DNA of 48,074 bases from Candidatus Sericytochromatia bacterium (GCA_015272195.1 JACYMC010000069.1:1-48074), one strand, 5' to 3'. Shown: positions 35,766 through 45,553, counted from the first letter of the stretch. Notes: generated by a model not told the origin, from the sequence alone. Numbers and translations: made by a program.

Positions 35766-37976
35766 TTACTCAACCACCTCAAAGGGTGGATACGTCTGGC
35801 GGGAGAGGTCCGTCCAGATGGCACCATAGGCAAGCAAAGCGTACTTTTCCTGACTGCTGTTGCGCGCCGGACGCAAACCTTTGATCGCGGCGACTGAAAA
35901 GGTGTAGGTTTCCTGTTCTTTCAGGCGGTGTTCCCGGCTGGTCAGCGGGTAGACCAGCTGGGTTTCTTTGGTCCAGGCTTCCCAGAATACCTGGCGGTTG
36001 AGGCCACTGCCGCGGGCCAGAGTCACATGATACAACTCAGCCCCTTCCACGGGCGACCAGGCCATACCCGGCACTGGCGGAATTGCGTTCACATCTTCCC
36101 CTTCCAGCTCGATTTTTTCAGAGACCGGCAAAAAGCTGGCGCTGAGGTCGGTTGCGCTTTCTTTGAGATTGTAGAGGTGATGATAACTCAGGGCACCCTT
36201 GGCATCTGTTGCGGTGAGCTGCAGATGATAACTGTGCTCTTTGTCCAGCTCAGGCAGCTGAAGGCGAAAACGCGGCATTTTTTTCTTCTGATCTGCTTTT
36301 TTCTGGTCCGCAGCAGAAGGAGATGCCGCTTCAGCCTCAGGTGGCTCCGGCGCTGCTGTAGCATAGCTGCGCGACAGCATGTAAATTTCCTGGGCCACTC
36401 CCTCTTTGGGTTCAGGCAGGGTCAAAAAGACCTCCACCTGCTTGAACTGATAGCCTTCCGGCAAGGTGACCGTACCGGCCAGCTCCACATTATTCAGAAC
36501 CGAACGCAAAGAAATCACGGGATAGATTTTTTCATCGTTGCTTTCTTCAGTCGATTCGCCGGTCACCAGTTCACGCACCGAATCCAGCAGGTTAAAACCA
36601 CGCTTTTCTTTGGCTTCTTCCTGCTCTTCGGTCACGGTTTCGAGCGGCTCAGACGGCAAATCGTCTGGCGTCTGAATGGGATCCGTGGCCGGTGTCAGAT
36701 CAGCTTCAGGTTGCGCTTCGGTATCCGCAGCGGGCGAATCCTCTGCCTCTGTTGCAGCGGCCGATTCTTCTGGCAGGGGCGATTCGCGTAACAGGTTTTC
36801 GACAGACTCTTCCAGCTCTTTGCGTTTGGCGCTGTCAGGGGTCGGTGAAGGTGACGGACCTGTTTTTTTATCGGGCGCCAGCGCCTGGGCTTTAACCTTC
36901 ATATTTTTGATGCTGAGCGGCAGATCTTTGAGCAGACCCATTTGTTTGATCTGCTCCTGCGCGTCAAAGGTCAGCGCAAGCAGGCTGCGGCGGCCGGGCG
37001 AAACGGACAGCAGTTTAAACTCTCCCATTTCGTTGGCATTGGCCGGGATACCAATGGCTTCGCCCAGTGAAAACGAAGAGCTGACCACAGCGTCAGCCAC
37101 CGGAATATCGGCCGGAGACATCACCATCCCGACCACATCCACCTGTTCTGTATTGTCAAGCGGGGTCAGGGGAATGTTCAGCTGATTGGGATTCACATCC
37201 GTCAGGGTCAGGGTGCGATACCCTGGCGCCATAATGGTCAGCACATACGTCCCTTCGGGAACATCGTTGATAAAAAACTTGCCACGGTTGTTTGTGTCGG
37301 TTTTAAACAGATTGGGTGCATCAGGATTCGGTGTGGGACTGGGTCTGGCTGAAGCCGTGTTCTGAGCCAACTGAAAAGCGGTTCCTCTAGCCCCACGGGC
37401 AGACCAGAAGGCCTGACGCGGTAAGGATTCCAGACCAGACAGGGGTGCGTCGCCGGGCAAAGCAGGAGTTTCGCCCGGCGGCGGGTTTTCGCCGGATGGC
37501 CGAGCAGCTGGTGGACTGGCAAAAGGATCAATGGGAGACAACGTCGGCATGCTCTGGTCCGGCGCAAAAGGTGGGACTGTGGCCTGAGCGCCCGGTGAAG
37601 CGGTGCCGGCAGGTCCCGGCTGGGTATTGGGTGGCAGGCCCGGACCGGGTGTAGGCACCGCTGAAGCTGATGAGGTGGGTGAAGCCCCGGAGCTGGTGGG
37701 CGCAACAGACGGTGCCACGGGGGCTGCCAGGGTCACAATCTGCAGCTGGATGCTGGCTTTTTCAATCGGTCGGCGCGAGCTGGCGTCAAAAACTTCACCT
37801 GCCAGACGGGTCTTTTTGACCTGGGCAGCCTGGGCTGAGGGCCGGGTGGCCAGATTAGGTATATTGCCCGTATTGGGCGCAGGGCCAGCGGTTGAGTTAC
37901 CGCCACCACAGGCAGAAAGGGTCAGAACGGCAGAGAGCAGCCAGACCCAGGGAGAACGAGGCTTGATTGGCTTCAT
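35766..37976 (-). CDS. large lipoprotein with Pro-rich linker and carboxypeptidase-regulatory-like domain
   Basis: 736-aa lipoprotein. The signal peptide (WVWLLSAVLTLSAC) ends in a lipobox with Cys at about residue 23. Residues about 55-75 (LAGEVFDASSRRPIEKASI) begin a first beta-sandwich, which is interrupted by a 120-residue Pro/Ser/Ala-rich region. Residues about 220-260 (FKTDTNNRGKFFINDVPEGT) resemble a carboxypeptidase regulatory-like (transthyretin-type) domain. A Glu-rich linker (about 390-460) and a C-terminal fibronectin-III-like segment (about 640-736) follow. It is probably a surface adhesin or cell-envelope scaffold; ligand unknown. Confidence 0.72.
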   Translation of the reverse strand: MKPIKPRSPWVWLLSAVLTLSACGGGNSTAGPAPNTGNIPNLATRPSAQAAQVKKTRLAGEVFDASSRRPIEKASIQLQIVTLAAPVAPSVAPTSSGASPTSSASAVPTPGPGLPPNTQPGPAGTASPGAQATVPPFAPDQSMPTLSPIDPFASPPAARPSGENPPPGETPALPGDAPLSGLESLPRQAFWSARGARGTAFQLAQNTASARPSPTPNPDAPNLFKTDTNNRGKFFINDVPEGTYVLTIMAPGYRTLTLTDVNPNQLNIPLTPLDNTEQVDVVGMVMSPADIPVADAVVSSSFSLGEAIGIPANANEMGEFKLLSVSPGRRSLLALTFDAQEQIKQMGLLKDLPLSIKNMKVKAQALAPDKKTGPSPSPTPDSAKRKELEESVENLLRESPLPEESAAATEAEDSPAADTEAQPEADLTPATDPIQTPDDLPSEPLETVTEEQEEAKEKRGFNLLDSVRELVTGESTEESNDEKIYPVISLRSVLNNVELAGTVTLPEGYQFKQVEVFLTLPEPKEGVAQEIYMLSRSYATAAPEPPEAEAASPSAADQKKADQKKKMPRFRLQLPELDKEHSYHLQLTATDAKGALSYHHLYNLKESATDLSASFLPVSEKIELEGEDVNAIPPVPGMAWSPVEGAELYHVTLARGSGLNRQVFWEAWTKETQLVYPLTSREHRLKEQETYTFSVAAIKGLRPARNSSQEKYALLAYGAIWTDLSRQTYPPFEVVE

Positions 37977-38007
37977 AGATTCAACACTGCTTTAAAAATT
38001 TTAAGCA

Positions 38008-38016
38008 TTATAACAG
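38008..38016 (-). promoter_or_regulatory. extended -10 of the large lipoprotein gene
   Basis: TGTTATAAT on the minus strand (complement of 38008-38016) lies about 30 nt upstream of the ATG at 37976. No good -35 is present, which is usual for extended -10 promoters. Confidence 0.55.
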
Positions 38017-38124
38017 ATGTCCTCCGTCACACCACTGTAATCAGTGAGCTCACGCTTTATCCTATCCACAAAATATGTTATACAGGAGCAGCATTGGCAG
38101 AATATCGTGGGGATACAAACCGAG

Positions 38125-40092
38125 ATGAAAACCAAAAAGTCATCCGTGCACGACGTCCAGAGCCGCCCGAGCGAACCGGGGCGCATCAAAATCGGAGATT
38201 TGATGGTCCGTGAAGGGCTGCTCTCACCGGACGGACTGGAACGCGCACTGCAACACCAGAAAAAAAGCGACAACTACAAGCCACTGGGTAAAGTCTGCGT
38301 AGAACTCAAATTGATCTCCCGTCAGGAGCTGCAGCGCTTTTTGCGCAAGCATCACCAGACCATGCATCTGGGTGATGTGCTGTTAAATATGGGACTGATC
38401 AGTCAGAAACAGCTGCAGCATGTACTGGAGCAACAGCATATTTCATCCAACCGCTTTGGCACTCTGCTGGTTCAATCCGGCATTATCACCGAATCCCAGT
38501 TGGTAGAGGCCCTCAGTATTCAGCTGGATCTGCCGCGCATCATGCCCGCTCCTGAACTGGTGGACCCCGCCCTGCTCAAGGGTCTGGACGAAATGTTTTT
38601 TCGCGAACATGTTTTCTTACCCATTCAGAAACAGGGACGCCAGGTCGCTGTTGTCATGGCCGACCCCCTCGACGGCGAACTGCTGCAAAAACTGGTCAAT
38701 CATTATGAGTGCCGCATTATTCCCTCCATTGCCACCGCCACGGATATTATGGCGGCCATCAGCACCCTGTTTGACGCGCCCAACACCCGCCAGAATAATC
38801 TGAAGATGGAAAAAGACCTGATCGCCCTGACCCATCAGACCCATCTCAACAAAGAAAAAATCACCCCCATTGCCCAGTTTTTATTGCGATCTGCAGTTCA
38901 GGAGGGTGCCACCAGCCTGCATATTGAAAGCCAGGAGCGCTATTTGCGCGTGCGCTTTCGCATTGACGGTATTCTGCGTCATAAAACGGATTTGCCCCAG
39001 CGTCTGGGGCCGGCTCTGGTGGAGTGCCTCAAGACGCCATTCCGGGTCAAGCGGGACAAGTACTGGGAAGAAAAAATTCAGGTCACCATTGCCGGTAAGC
39101 AGGTCGAGCTGTCGATTTCTTTTTTTCAGGGCCAGTGGGGTGAGAGCGTGGTCATTTATGTTCTTTACCCCAGCGACCGGTTACTGAGCCTGGATGCGCT
39201 GGGCCTGAGCCCTGTGCTGTTCCAGCGCCTGAATCGTTTTCTGGAGTCCGCCGGCGGCATTTTACTCAGCGTCAGCCCCATCCGGCAGGGAAAATCGACC
39301 ATTCTGTACGCCCTGCTGAATCACCTCAATCATCTGAGCCGCTCTATCCTGACGCTTGAAACCGTGATTGAACACAGCATTCCTGGTGTATTGCAACAGC
39401 ATTACACCCCTGACAACCCCCACCCATTCAGCGAAATGATTCTGGCCATGGGTGAATACGACTCCGACATTCTGATGGTCAATCAACTGCCCGATCTTGA
39501 AAGCATTTCACGCATCAATCAGATCAGCCTTCTGGGCAAAAAAATCCTGTCTTCTCTTCAGGGTGGCGATACCACCGCCGCCCTGTTTTCACTGCTCAGC
39601 CTCAAAGCCGAAGCCCTGCTGAACTCACCTGTACCGCTGAGTTTTCTTGCTCAGAAACTGGTACGCCGCCTCTGCGAGCGCTGCAAAAGTGCCTATACAC
39701 CGAGCGAAGAGGAGCTGAGTACCCTGGGCATCCGCGCCAGCGACCGGGGGGCTTTTCCTTTTTATCAGCCCGTGGGCTGTGAAGACTGCATGCACCAGGG
39801 CTATAAAGGCCTGGGTGCTTTGCATGAATGGCTGGACTTTACCCAGCCGGTTCGCGAAACCCTGCAGCAGGGCCAGGGACGCATTTCGGCCTCCAGCCTG
39901 CGCAAAACAGCCCGCGAACGCCACCATCTGCTCTCGATGGCAGAAGACGGCATTTACAAGGCCATTCAGGGACAGACCAGTCTGTCAGAAGTGCGCCGGG
40001 TCGTGATGGTTCACGAAGGGGATGCCCAGAATCCGCGTTCATTACAGGATATTCATGCGGTGGCCCAGGGCAAGCGCAGCGAGCTGTTTTAG
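38125..40092 (+). CDS. degenerate GspE/PilB-family protein (probable pseudo-ATPase)
   Basis: 655-aa paralogue of the type II secretion/type IV pilus assembly ATPase. Three MshEN-type repeats occupy about residues 15-130 (IGDLMVREGLLSPDGLERAL and similar). The ATPase core is damaged. Walker A is SPIRQGKST (384-392), lacking the first Gly. The Walker B equivalent is DILMVNQLPD (448-457), where the catalytic Glu is Gln 454. The Asp box EDP is ETV, and the His box HTND is QGGD. The zinc-binding CERC and CEDC pairs remain. The frame is intact, so it is kept as a protein. ATG 38125 is chosen over the upstream in-frame start; GTG 38107 is possible. It converges on the active ATPase gene. Confidence 0.85.
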   Translation: MKTKKSSVHDVQSRPSEPGRIKIGDLMVREGLLSPDGLERALQHQKKSDNYKPLGKVCVELKLISRQELQRFLRKHHQTMHLGDVLLNMGLISQKQLQHVLEQQHISSNRFGTLLVQSGIITESQLVEALSIQLDLPRIMPAPELVDPALLKGLDEMFFREHVFLPIQKQGRQVAVVMADPLDGELLQKLVNHYECRIIPSIATATDIMAAISTLFDAPNTRQNNLKMEKDLIALTHQTHLNKEKITPIAQFLLRSAVQEGATSLHIESQERYLRVRFRIDGILRHKTDLPQRLGPALVECLKTPFRVKRDKYWEEKIQVTIAGKQVELSISFFQGQWGESVVIYVLYPSDRLLSLDALGLSPVLFQRLNRFLESAGGILLSVSPIRQGKSTILYALLNHLNHLSRSILTLETVIEHSIPGVLQQHYTPDNPHPFSEMILAMGEYDSDILMVNQLPDLESISRINQISLLGKKILSSLQGGDTTAALFSLLSLKAEALLNSPVPLSFLAQKLVRRLCERCKSAYTPSEEELSTLGIRASDRGAFPFYQPVGCEDCMHQGYKGLGALHEWLDFTQPVRETLQQGQGRISASSLRKTARERHHLLSMAEDGIYKAIQGQTSLSEVRRVVMVHEGDAQNPRSLQDIHAVAQGKRSELF

Positions 40093-42476
40093 ACTGAAAA
40101 ACGGGGACGGGTATCAAACTCGTCAGCCTTAACGTGTCGCAGGGCTTCTTCCAGAGAAGTCATGCCGGTTTTGACCTTGGCCATGGCATCCCAGAACAGG
40201 GTAATCATGCCATCTGCCACCGCCATGCGCTTGAGCTGCTCAGAACTGACGCCAGGCTGGGTCAGTGTCGCACGCAAATCCTCGCTGGGAATCAGCAGCT
40301 CATGAATACCCACACGGCCCTTAAAGCCGGTCTGATGGCACAACTCGCAACCTGCCGGACGGTAGAGCGTTAAAGCCGCGCTATCGTGTTCACCCAGCAA
40401 ACGGCACTCCTGAGCCGAAGCCTTATAGGGCACCGCACAAAGCTGACAAAGACGACGCATCAGGCGCTGGGCACAGATCATCACCACCGAGGGACTGAGC
40501 ATAAAAGGTGAGACACCCATTTCAACCAGACGGGTCAGGGTCGAGGCCGCATCGTTGGTGTGCAGGGTCGAGAGCAGCAAATGACCGGTCAGAGCCGCTT
40601 CAGCCGCAATATGGGCCGTTTCAGGATCACGGATTTCGCCCACCAGAATCACGTCCGGGTCTTGACGCAGATAGGCTCGCAGAGCGCGGGCAAAACTCAG
40701 GCCAATCTCAGACTGCACCTGCAGCTGATTGAGCCGGGGCAGCGTGTACTCAATGGGATCCTCAATGGTCTGAATATTGATTTCAGGCCGGTTGATTTCG
40801 TTCAGAGCAGCATAGAGGGTCATGGACTTGCCGGAACCCGTTGGCCCGACGTGAAGCACCATGCCGTAAGGACTTTGAATCAGCTCCCGGTAACGGCGCA
40901 GATTGTATTCAGAAAAGCCCAGATCACTCAGGGGCAGCGTGCTTTTTTGTTTGTCGATAATGCGCATCACGACTTTTTCGCCAAAATGCATGGGCGCAAT
41001 TGCCACACGCAGGTCAAAATCGATCTGGCGACGGGTAAAGTCTTTATACACAATCCGCCCATCCTGAGGCAGGCGTTTTTCAGCAATGTTTAAACCGGCC
41101 ATGATCTTCAGCCGGGCCACCAGCGGATGAATAATTTCTGCCGGCTGCAGTAAATGCTGATCCTGTAGCACACCGTCAATGCGATAACGGATCAGCACCC
41201 CTTCTTCGCGGGCTTCAATATGAATATCTGAAGCGCCCTGATGATAAGCCGCTTCAATGATACGGTTGGCCAGACGAATCATGGGGGCACTGGCTTCATC
41301 CTCCAGCTTTTCGAGTTCGGCCAGCTCTTCGGGGCTGAGTCCCAACAGCTCAGACTTATCATCAGCAGAACCATAACGGGCTTGCACAGCCCCCATCACG
41401 TCGGCCAGATTGGCCCGCTCCGCCTCTGGCGCACGGCGCTCACCCAGCAAGAGGGTCTGCATCTGTTCCGGCAGGAGTAAAAAACGTGGGGCCTCGCCCT
41501 GAGAACGCAGGGCATCATCAACTTCCAGATTAAAGGGATGGGTCAGGGCAAAAGCCACCTGCTCACCCTGCTGAAAAGGAATCACCTGATGACGCCGACA
41601 AAAGGCGGTGGGCAAAACCCCCAGACGCAAATGTTCAGGCAGGAGCTGATCCAATACAGGCCAGCCTGTATACTGGGCCAAAGCCGCTATCACCTGCTGC
41701 GCACTGATGCCCATCTGAAAGGCCTGCTCATAAATCAGCTCAGGCCGAAAGCCCCGTTCTTTGGCCGCATCTATGCCGGCAAAAAGCTGCCGCACAAAAT
41801 CTGCAAAGCTCAGACGGGCCGCGCGCTGCAAAACCGGCAACTGTATGGCGCGCGCGTCAGGCTGCTCCTGCAGCACCTCAAATCCCTGAGCCTGATAAGG
41901 TACCAGGGCACCGGCTTCTGCAGCAGATCCCACAGAGCTGTTGAGGGCACGGGAGTCGGCCAAGGTCAGGGCCTGCGGATGGGCCGGTGATGTGTCCTGC
42001 GCAGGCTGGGTAGCTGCAGGCGCTTGCCCCACAGTCTGAGCAACACTGACAGGCTCAGGCTGCGCTTCAGCCACAGCCGGCGCCGGATGCTGCCACTTAT
42101 CGTGAACCGCCAGGGCTTTGCCAACCTGTTCCATCAGATAATCTGCCACCACGGGCTTTTGCACAAAACCCACAGCCCCGACCTGAAAAGCCCGCAGACG
42201 GGTTTCAGCATTCATGTTGGCGGTCACCATAATGACGGGAATCATCGCCAGTTCCGGCTCATCCTGCAAAGACTCGCAGATTTCGTATCCTGACATATCA
42301 GGCAAATCAATGTCCAGCAAAATCAGATCGGTCTGAGGGTGCTGCTGTAACCAGTGCAGGGCGGCCTGACCATGCCCCACGCCGTGTACATCGTGTCCGG
42401 CTGTACGCAGCAGGCTTTGCAGCAAAAACAGGGTTTCCGGGCAGTCATCAACAACCAGAACGCGGGCCTGTAGCAT
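40089..42476 (-). CDS. receiver-domain-fused GspE/PilB secretion ATPase
   Basis: 795-aa hexameric assembly ATPase with an unusual N-terminal response-regulator receiver domain. Receiver residues are Asp 10, Asp 11, phosphoacceptor Asp 55 (LLDIDLPDMSG), Thr 85 and Lys 107, all present. A Pro/Ala-rich linker (about 125-200) follows, then an MshEN-type domain (about 215-345). The ATPase core starts near 400, with Walker A GPTGSGKS at about 544, Asp box TIEDPIEY, Walker B DPDVILVGEIRD, His box LHTNDA and the CQLC/CELC zinc site. Phosphorylation could thus control pilus or secretion motor activity. Its start shares one base with the nupC stop. Confidence 0.93.
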   Translation of the reverse strand: MLQARVLVVDDCPETLFLLQSLLRTAGHDVHGVGHGQAALHWLQQHPQTDLILLDIDLPDMSGYEICESLQDEPELAMIPVIMVTANMNAETRLRAFQVGAVGFVQKPVVADYLMEQVGKALAVHDKWQHPAPAVAEAQPEPVSVAQTVGQAPAATQPAQDTSPAHPQALTLADSRALNSSVGSAAEAGALVPYQAQGFEVLQEQPDARAIQLPVLQRAARLSFADFVRQLFAGIDAAKERGFRPELIYEQAFQMGISAQQVIAALAQYTGWPVLDQLLPEHLRLGVLPTAFCRRHQVIPFQQGEQVAFALTHPFNLEVDDALRSQGEAPRFLLLPEQMQTLLLGERRAPEAERANLADVMGAVQARYGSADDKSELLGLSPEELAELEKLEDEASAPMIRLANRIIEAAYHQGASDIHIEAREEGVLIRYRIDGVLQDQHLLQPAEIIHPLVARLKIMAGLNIAEKRLPQDGRIVYKDFTRRQIDFDLRVAIAPMHFGEKVVMRIIDKQKSTLPLSDLGFSEYNLRRYRELIQSPYGMVLHVGPTGSGKSMTLYAALNEINRPEINIQTIEDPIEYTLPRLNQLQVQSEIGLSFARALRAYLRQDPDVILVGEIRDPETAHIAAEAALTGHLLLSTLHTNDAASTLTRLVEMGVSPFMLSPSVVMICAQRLMRRLCQLCAVPYKASAQECRLLGEHDSAALTLYRPAGCELCHQTGFKGRVGIHELLIPSEDLRATLTQPGVSSEQLKRMAVADGMITLFWDAMAKVKTGMTSLEEALRHVKADEFDTRPRFSV

Positions 42477-43729
42477 CAGAGCAGAATACCTGCAATGGCA
42501 GCAGTCATAAAACAGGCCAGTGAACCGGCAATCACGGCCCGGATGCCGAGCTGCGCCAATTCACCGCGGCGACTGGGGGCAATGCCGCCAATCCCGCCAA
42601 TCTGAATCGCAATCGAACTCAGATTGGAAAAACCGCACAAAGCATAGGTTGCAATAATCTCGGATTTTGCCTGCAGCTGAACCCCTGAGTCTGGTTTGAC
42701 CATTTCTGCCAGCTGGCTGTAAGCCACAAATTCGTTCAGCATGGTTTTTTGACCCAGCAAAGAGCCAATCACGCCCGCATCCTGCCAGGGCACACCCATT
42801 AAAAAGGCCAGGGGAGCAAAAATCCAGCCAAAAATCTTTTCAAGGGAGAGTTCAGGCAGGCCGACCCAGCCCCCCATCAGACCAATGACGGCATTGACCA
42901 TCGCCAGCAAAGCAATAAAAGCCAGCAGCATGGCCGCCACGTTCAAAGCCAGAGTCAGCCCTTCACCGGCACCACGGGCAGCTGCATCAATCACGTTGGC
43001 ATCTATTTTTTCGCTGTCGAGCTTGACGTTTTCGCCTGCTGTTTCAGACTCTTCGGTTTCGGGCACCATGATTTTGGCAAAGACCAGGGCCGCAGGGGCT
43101 GACATCACGCTGGCAGCCATCAGATGCCCGGCAATCCCGGGGATATCGTTGCGCAGCAACCCGACATAAGAAGCCATTACGCCACCGGCCACGGTGGCCA
43201 TGCCGCCGGTCATCACGGCCATCAGCTCAGAGCGCGTCATATTGGCCACAAAAGGTTTGATCACCAGCGGGGCTTCGGTCTGGCCCACAAAGATATTGGC
43301 CGCGGCTGAAAGGGTTTCAGAGCCACTGGTCTTCAGGGTTTTGACCATGGCTTTGGCCACCACGTTGACAATCAGCTGCATCACGCCCAGATAGTAGAGT
43401 ACGGTCATCAGCGACGAAAAGAAAATGATGGTGGGCAAAACCTGAAAAGCAAAGATAAAGCCATGGTTTTCCATATTGAGCAGCGAGCCAAAAATAAAGC
43501 CAGAGCCCTTATTGGTGAAGTTCAGCAGCTCGTTGACGGCGGTATTGGCCCAGTCAAAAACCTTGTTGACCGGGGTGCGCAGGATCAAAAAGGCAAAGGT
43601 CAGCTGAAGCAGAATGCCCACAGCCACCACGCGCAGGTTAATGTGTTTGCGATGGGCGGCAGGGCAAATCAGCACGGCAATGCCCAGCATTACCAGCATG
43701 CCAACAACGGCGATCAGTTTTTCTGTCAT
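42476..43729 (-). CDS. nupC: concentrative nucleoside transporter, NupC (CNT) family
   Basis: Inner-membrane cation-coupled nucleoside importer of 417 aa with about ten hydrophobic segments. FGSLLNMENHGFIFAFQVLP, TIIFFSSLMTVLYYLGVMQL, NIFVGQTEAPLVIKP and MTGGMATVAGGVMASYVGLL are characteristic; Gln-Thr-Glu of the VGQTEAP loop is at the nucleoside site. It overlaps terC by 4 nt (ATGA) and touches the receiver-ATPase start, making a tight minus-strand operon of unrelated functions. The cation used, H+ or Na+, cannot be told here. Confidence 0.94.
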   Translation of the reverse strand: MTEKLIAVVGMLVMLGIAVLICPAAHRKHINLRVVAVGILLQLTFAFLILRTPVNKVFDWANTAVNELLNFTNKGSGFIFGSLLNMENHGFIFAFQVLPTIIFFSSLMTVLYYLGVMQLIVNVVAKAMVKTLKTSGSETLSAAANIFVGQTEAPLVIKPFVANMTRSELMAVMTGGMATVAGGVMASYVGLLRNDIPGIAGHLMAASVMSAPAALVFAKIMVPETEESETAGENVKLDSEKIDANVIDAAARGAGEGLTLALNVAAMLLAFIALLAMVNAVIGLMGGWVGLPELSLEKIFGWIFAPLAFLMGVPWQDAGVIGSLLGQKTMLNEFVAYSQLAEMVKPDSGVQLQAKSEIIATYALCGFSNLSSIAIQIGGIGGIAPSRRGELAQLGIRAVIAGSLACFMTAAIAGILL

Positions 43730-44703
43730 GGGTGCAGTCCTTCTTTGCTGGCTTCAGCCAAGGTTTCTTCGCGTTGTTCAGGTGATTTTGGCGGGGGTGG
43801 CCAGATCACAGAGGCCACAACAGCCCCCAGCAGCGTACCGGCAACAATACCCAGGGTCACCCAGACCGGTAGGTCATGAACAAACTCCTTGCCTAGCATT
43901 TTCACCCCAATGAAGGTTAAAATCAAGGCCAGCGCAAATTTAAGATAGTGAAATTTATCAATAATGGCGGCCAGCGCAAAATACAGCGAGCGCAATCCCA
44001 GAATGGCAAAAACGTTGGAAGTGTAGATAATAAAAGGGTCCTGGGTAACCACAAAGATTGCAGGAATTGAATCCACGGCAAAAATAAGGTCTGAAATTTC
44101 GACCACTACCAGCGCTACCATCAGGGGCGTTGCAAAGCGCTGGCCGTTAATACTCACAAAAAAGCGCTTGCCATGAAACTCAGGCGTAACGGGCACAAAG
44201 CGTTTAAACAGTTTCAAAACAGGGTTGCGTTCCGGCTCAATTTCTTCATCATCTTTGCCAAACAGCATCTTAAGGCCGGTAAAGACCAGAAAAGCGCCAA
44301 ACAAATACAGAATCCACTCAAAGCGATGAATCAGAGCCGCCCCGATCAGAATCAGGATGCCACGCATCACCAGGGCACCCAGAATGCCCCAGAACAGCAC
44401 CCGGTGCTGATAACGCCCCGGTATCTGAAAGTAGCTGAAAATCAGCAGCATCACAAAGAGGTTATCTACACTGAGGGACTTTTCGAGCAGATAACCCGTC
44501 AGATACTCTGCCGCAGGTTTGGGACCCAGCCAGAAGTAGAGCAGGCCATTGAACATCATGGCAAGCAAAATCCAAAACGCGCTCCAGATCAGCGCTTCTC
44601 TGGCCTTGACTTCATGCTCTTTGCGATGAAAAAAGCCCAGATCGAGCGCCAGCATGGCAATCACAAAGAGGTTAAATAAAATCCAGGTGGTGGTATTGGG
44701 CAT
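43726..44703 (-). CDS. TerC family integral membrane protein
   Basis: 325-aa protein with about nine membrane helices. EKSLSVDNLFVMLLIFSYFQ and VEISDLIFAVDSIPAIFVVT are the two acidic-core motifs of the TerC family, followed by NVFAILGLRSLYF. Family members are linked to tellurite resistance or to manganese export that protects exoenzymes; which applies here is unknown. A cytoplasmic loop (about 150-165) holds a Glu/Asp-rich patch. It stands 49 nt downstream of tatD on the same strand. Confidence 0.92.
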   Translation of the reverse strand: MPNTTTWILFNLFVIAMLALDLGFFHRKEHEVKAREALIWSAFWILLAMMFNGLLYFWLGPKPAAEYLTGYLLEKSLSVDNLFVMLLIFSYFQIPGRYQHRVLFWGILGALVMRGILILIGAALIHRFEWILYLFGAFLVFTGLKMLFGKDDEEIEPERNPVLKLFKRFVPVTPEFHGKRFFVSINGQRFATPLMVALVVVEISDLIFAVDSIPAIFVVTQDPFIIYTSNVFAILGLRSLYFALAAIIDKFHYLKFALALILTFIGVKMLGKEFVHDLPVWVTLGIVAGTLLGAVVASVIWPPPPKSPEQREETLAEASKEGLHP

Positions 44704-44752
44704 AGGTGCTCTCTATTTACTTAAACTACCATAATGCGGTGGCAGAACCAAG

Positions 44753-45553
44753 TCAGGACAGTGCAGGAAAGTGAAACAGCTGGCAGGCATTGCGGGTGGT
44801 CTCTGTGGCAATGGCTTCAAGGCTGAGGCCCTTTAATTCGGCCAGCTTCTCAGCCACCAGACGCACATAGGCAGGCTGATTGCGTTTGCCCCGGTAAGGC
44901 AGCGGGGACAGCCAGGGGCTGTCGGTTTCAAGCACCAGATGTTGTAAAGGAATTTCACGGGCCACAGCCTGTAAAACCGGGGCGTTTTTAAAGGTCAGCA
45001 CCCCCCCGAGTGCCAGATAAAAGTTCAGTTCCAGTGAAGCGTAGGCAAAAGGCAGGTCACCTGAAAAACAATGCATCACGCCCCCGACCTCTTCAGCCTG
45101 CTCTTCGCGCAGGATACGCAGCAGATCGTCATAGGCCGCCTGGGAGTCTTTTTTGTCACGCACATGCAAAATCAAAGGCAGCTTCAGGTTTTTGGCCAGT
45201 GCAATCTGGCCCCGCAGGGCCGCATGCTGAATTTCTTTGGGGCAGCTGTCCCAGTAATAGTCCAGTCCGGTTTCACCAATGGCCACCACTTCCGGACGTG
45301 TGCTCAGTTCCAGAAAGCGGGCCTGGACATCTGGGCCCCACCCAGCAGCGTCAGTGGGGTGAATACCCAGCGCACAGTAAAAAAGCCCTGGATAACGATC
45401 AGACAGGTCAAAAGCAGACAAACAGCTCTCAAGGGTAACCCCGGGGGTTACAATCCGGCTGATGCCGGCCTTGAGAGCGTTGTCAATAATGCTGCCCTGA
45501 TCCTCGGCGTACTGGCCGAGGTTCAGGTGGGCGTGGGTATCAATCAGTTCCAC
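44753..45553 (-). CDS. tatD: TatD-family metal-dependent deoxyribonuclease
   Basis: 266-aa TIM-barrel metallohydrolase, a 3'-5' exonuclease acting on damaged DNA. IDTHAHLN (first metal ligands), GETGLDYYWD, LPLILHVRD, GGVMHCFSGD and LVLETDSPWLSPLP are all family motifs. GTG 45553 (VELIDTHAHL) is chosen: the in-frame extension to 45664 only reads rplL out of frame and adds an odd Lys-rich head. It starts 7 nt after the rplL stop. In Cyanobacteria tatD usually precedes rpoB; here it follows rplL, with no rpoB in the window. Confidence 0.9.
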   Translation of the reverse strand: MELIDTHAHLNLGQYAEDQGSIIDNALKAGISRIVTPGVTLESCLSAFDLSDRYPGLFYCALGIHPTDAAGWGPDVQARFLELSTRPEVVAIGETGLDYYWDSCPKEIQHAALRGQIALAKNLKLPLILHVRDKKDSQAAYDDLLRILREEQAEEVGGVMHCFSGDLPFAYASLELNFYLALGGVLTFKNAPVLQAVAREIPLQHLVLETDSPWLSPLPYRGKRNQPAYVRLVAEKLAELKGLSLEAIATETTRNACQLFHFPALS

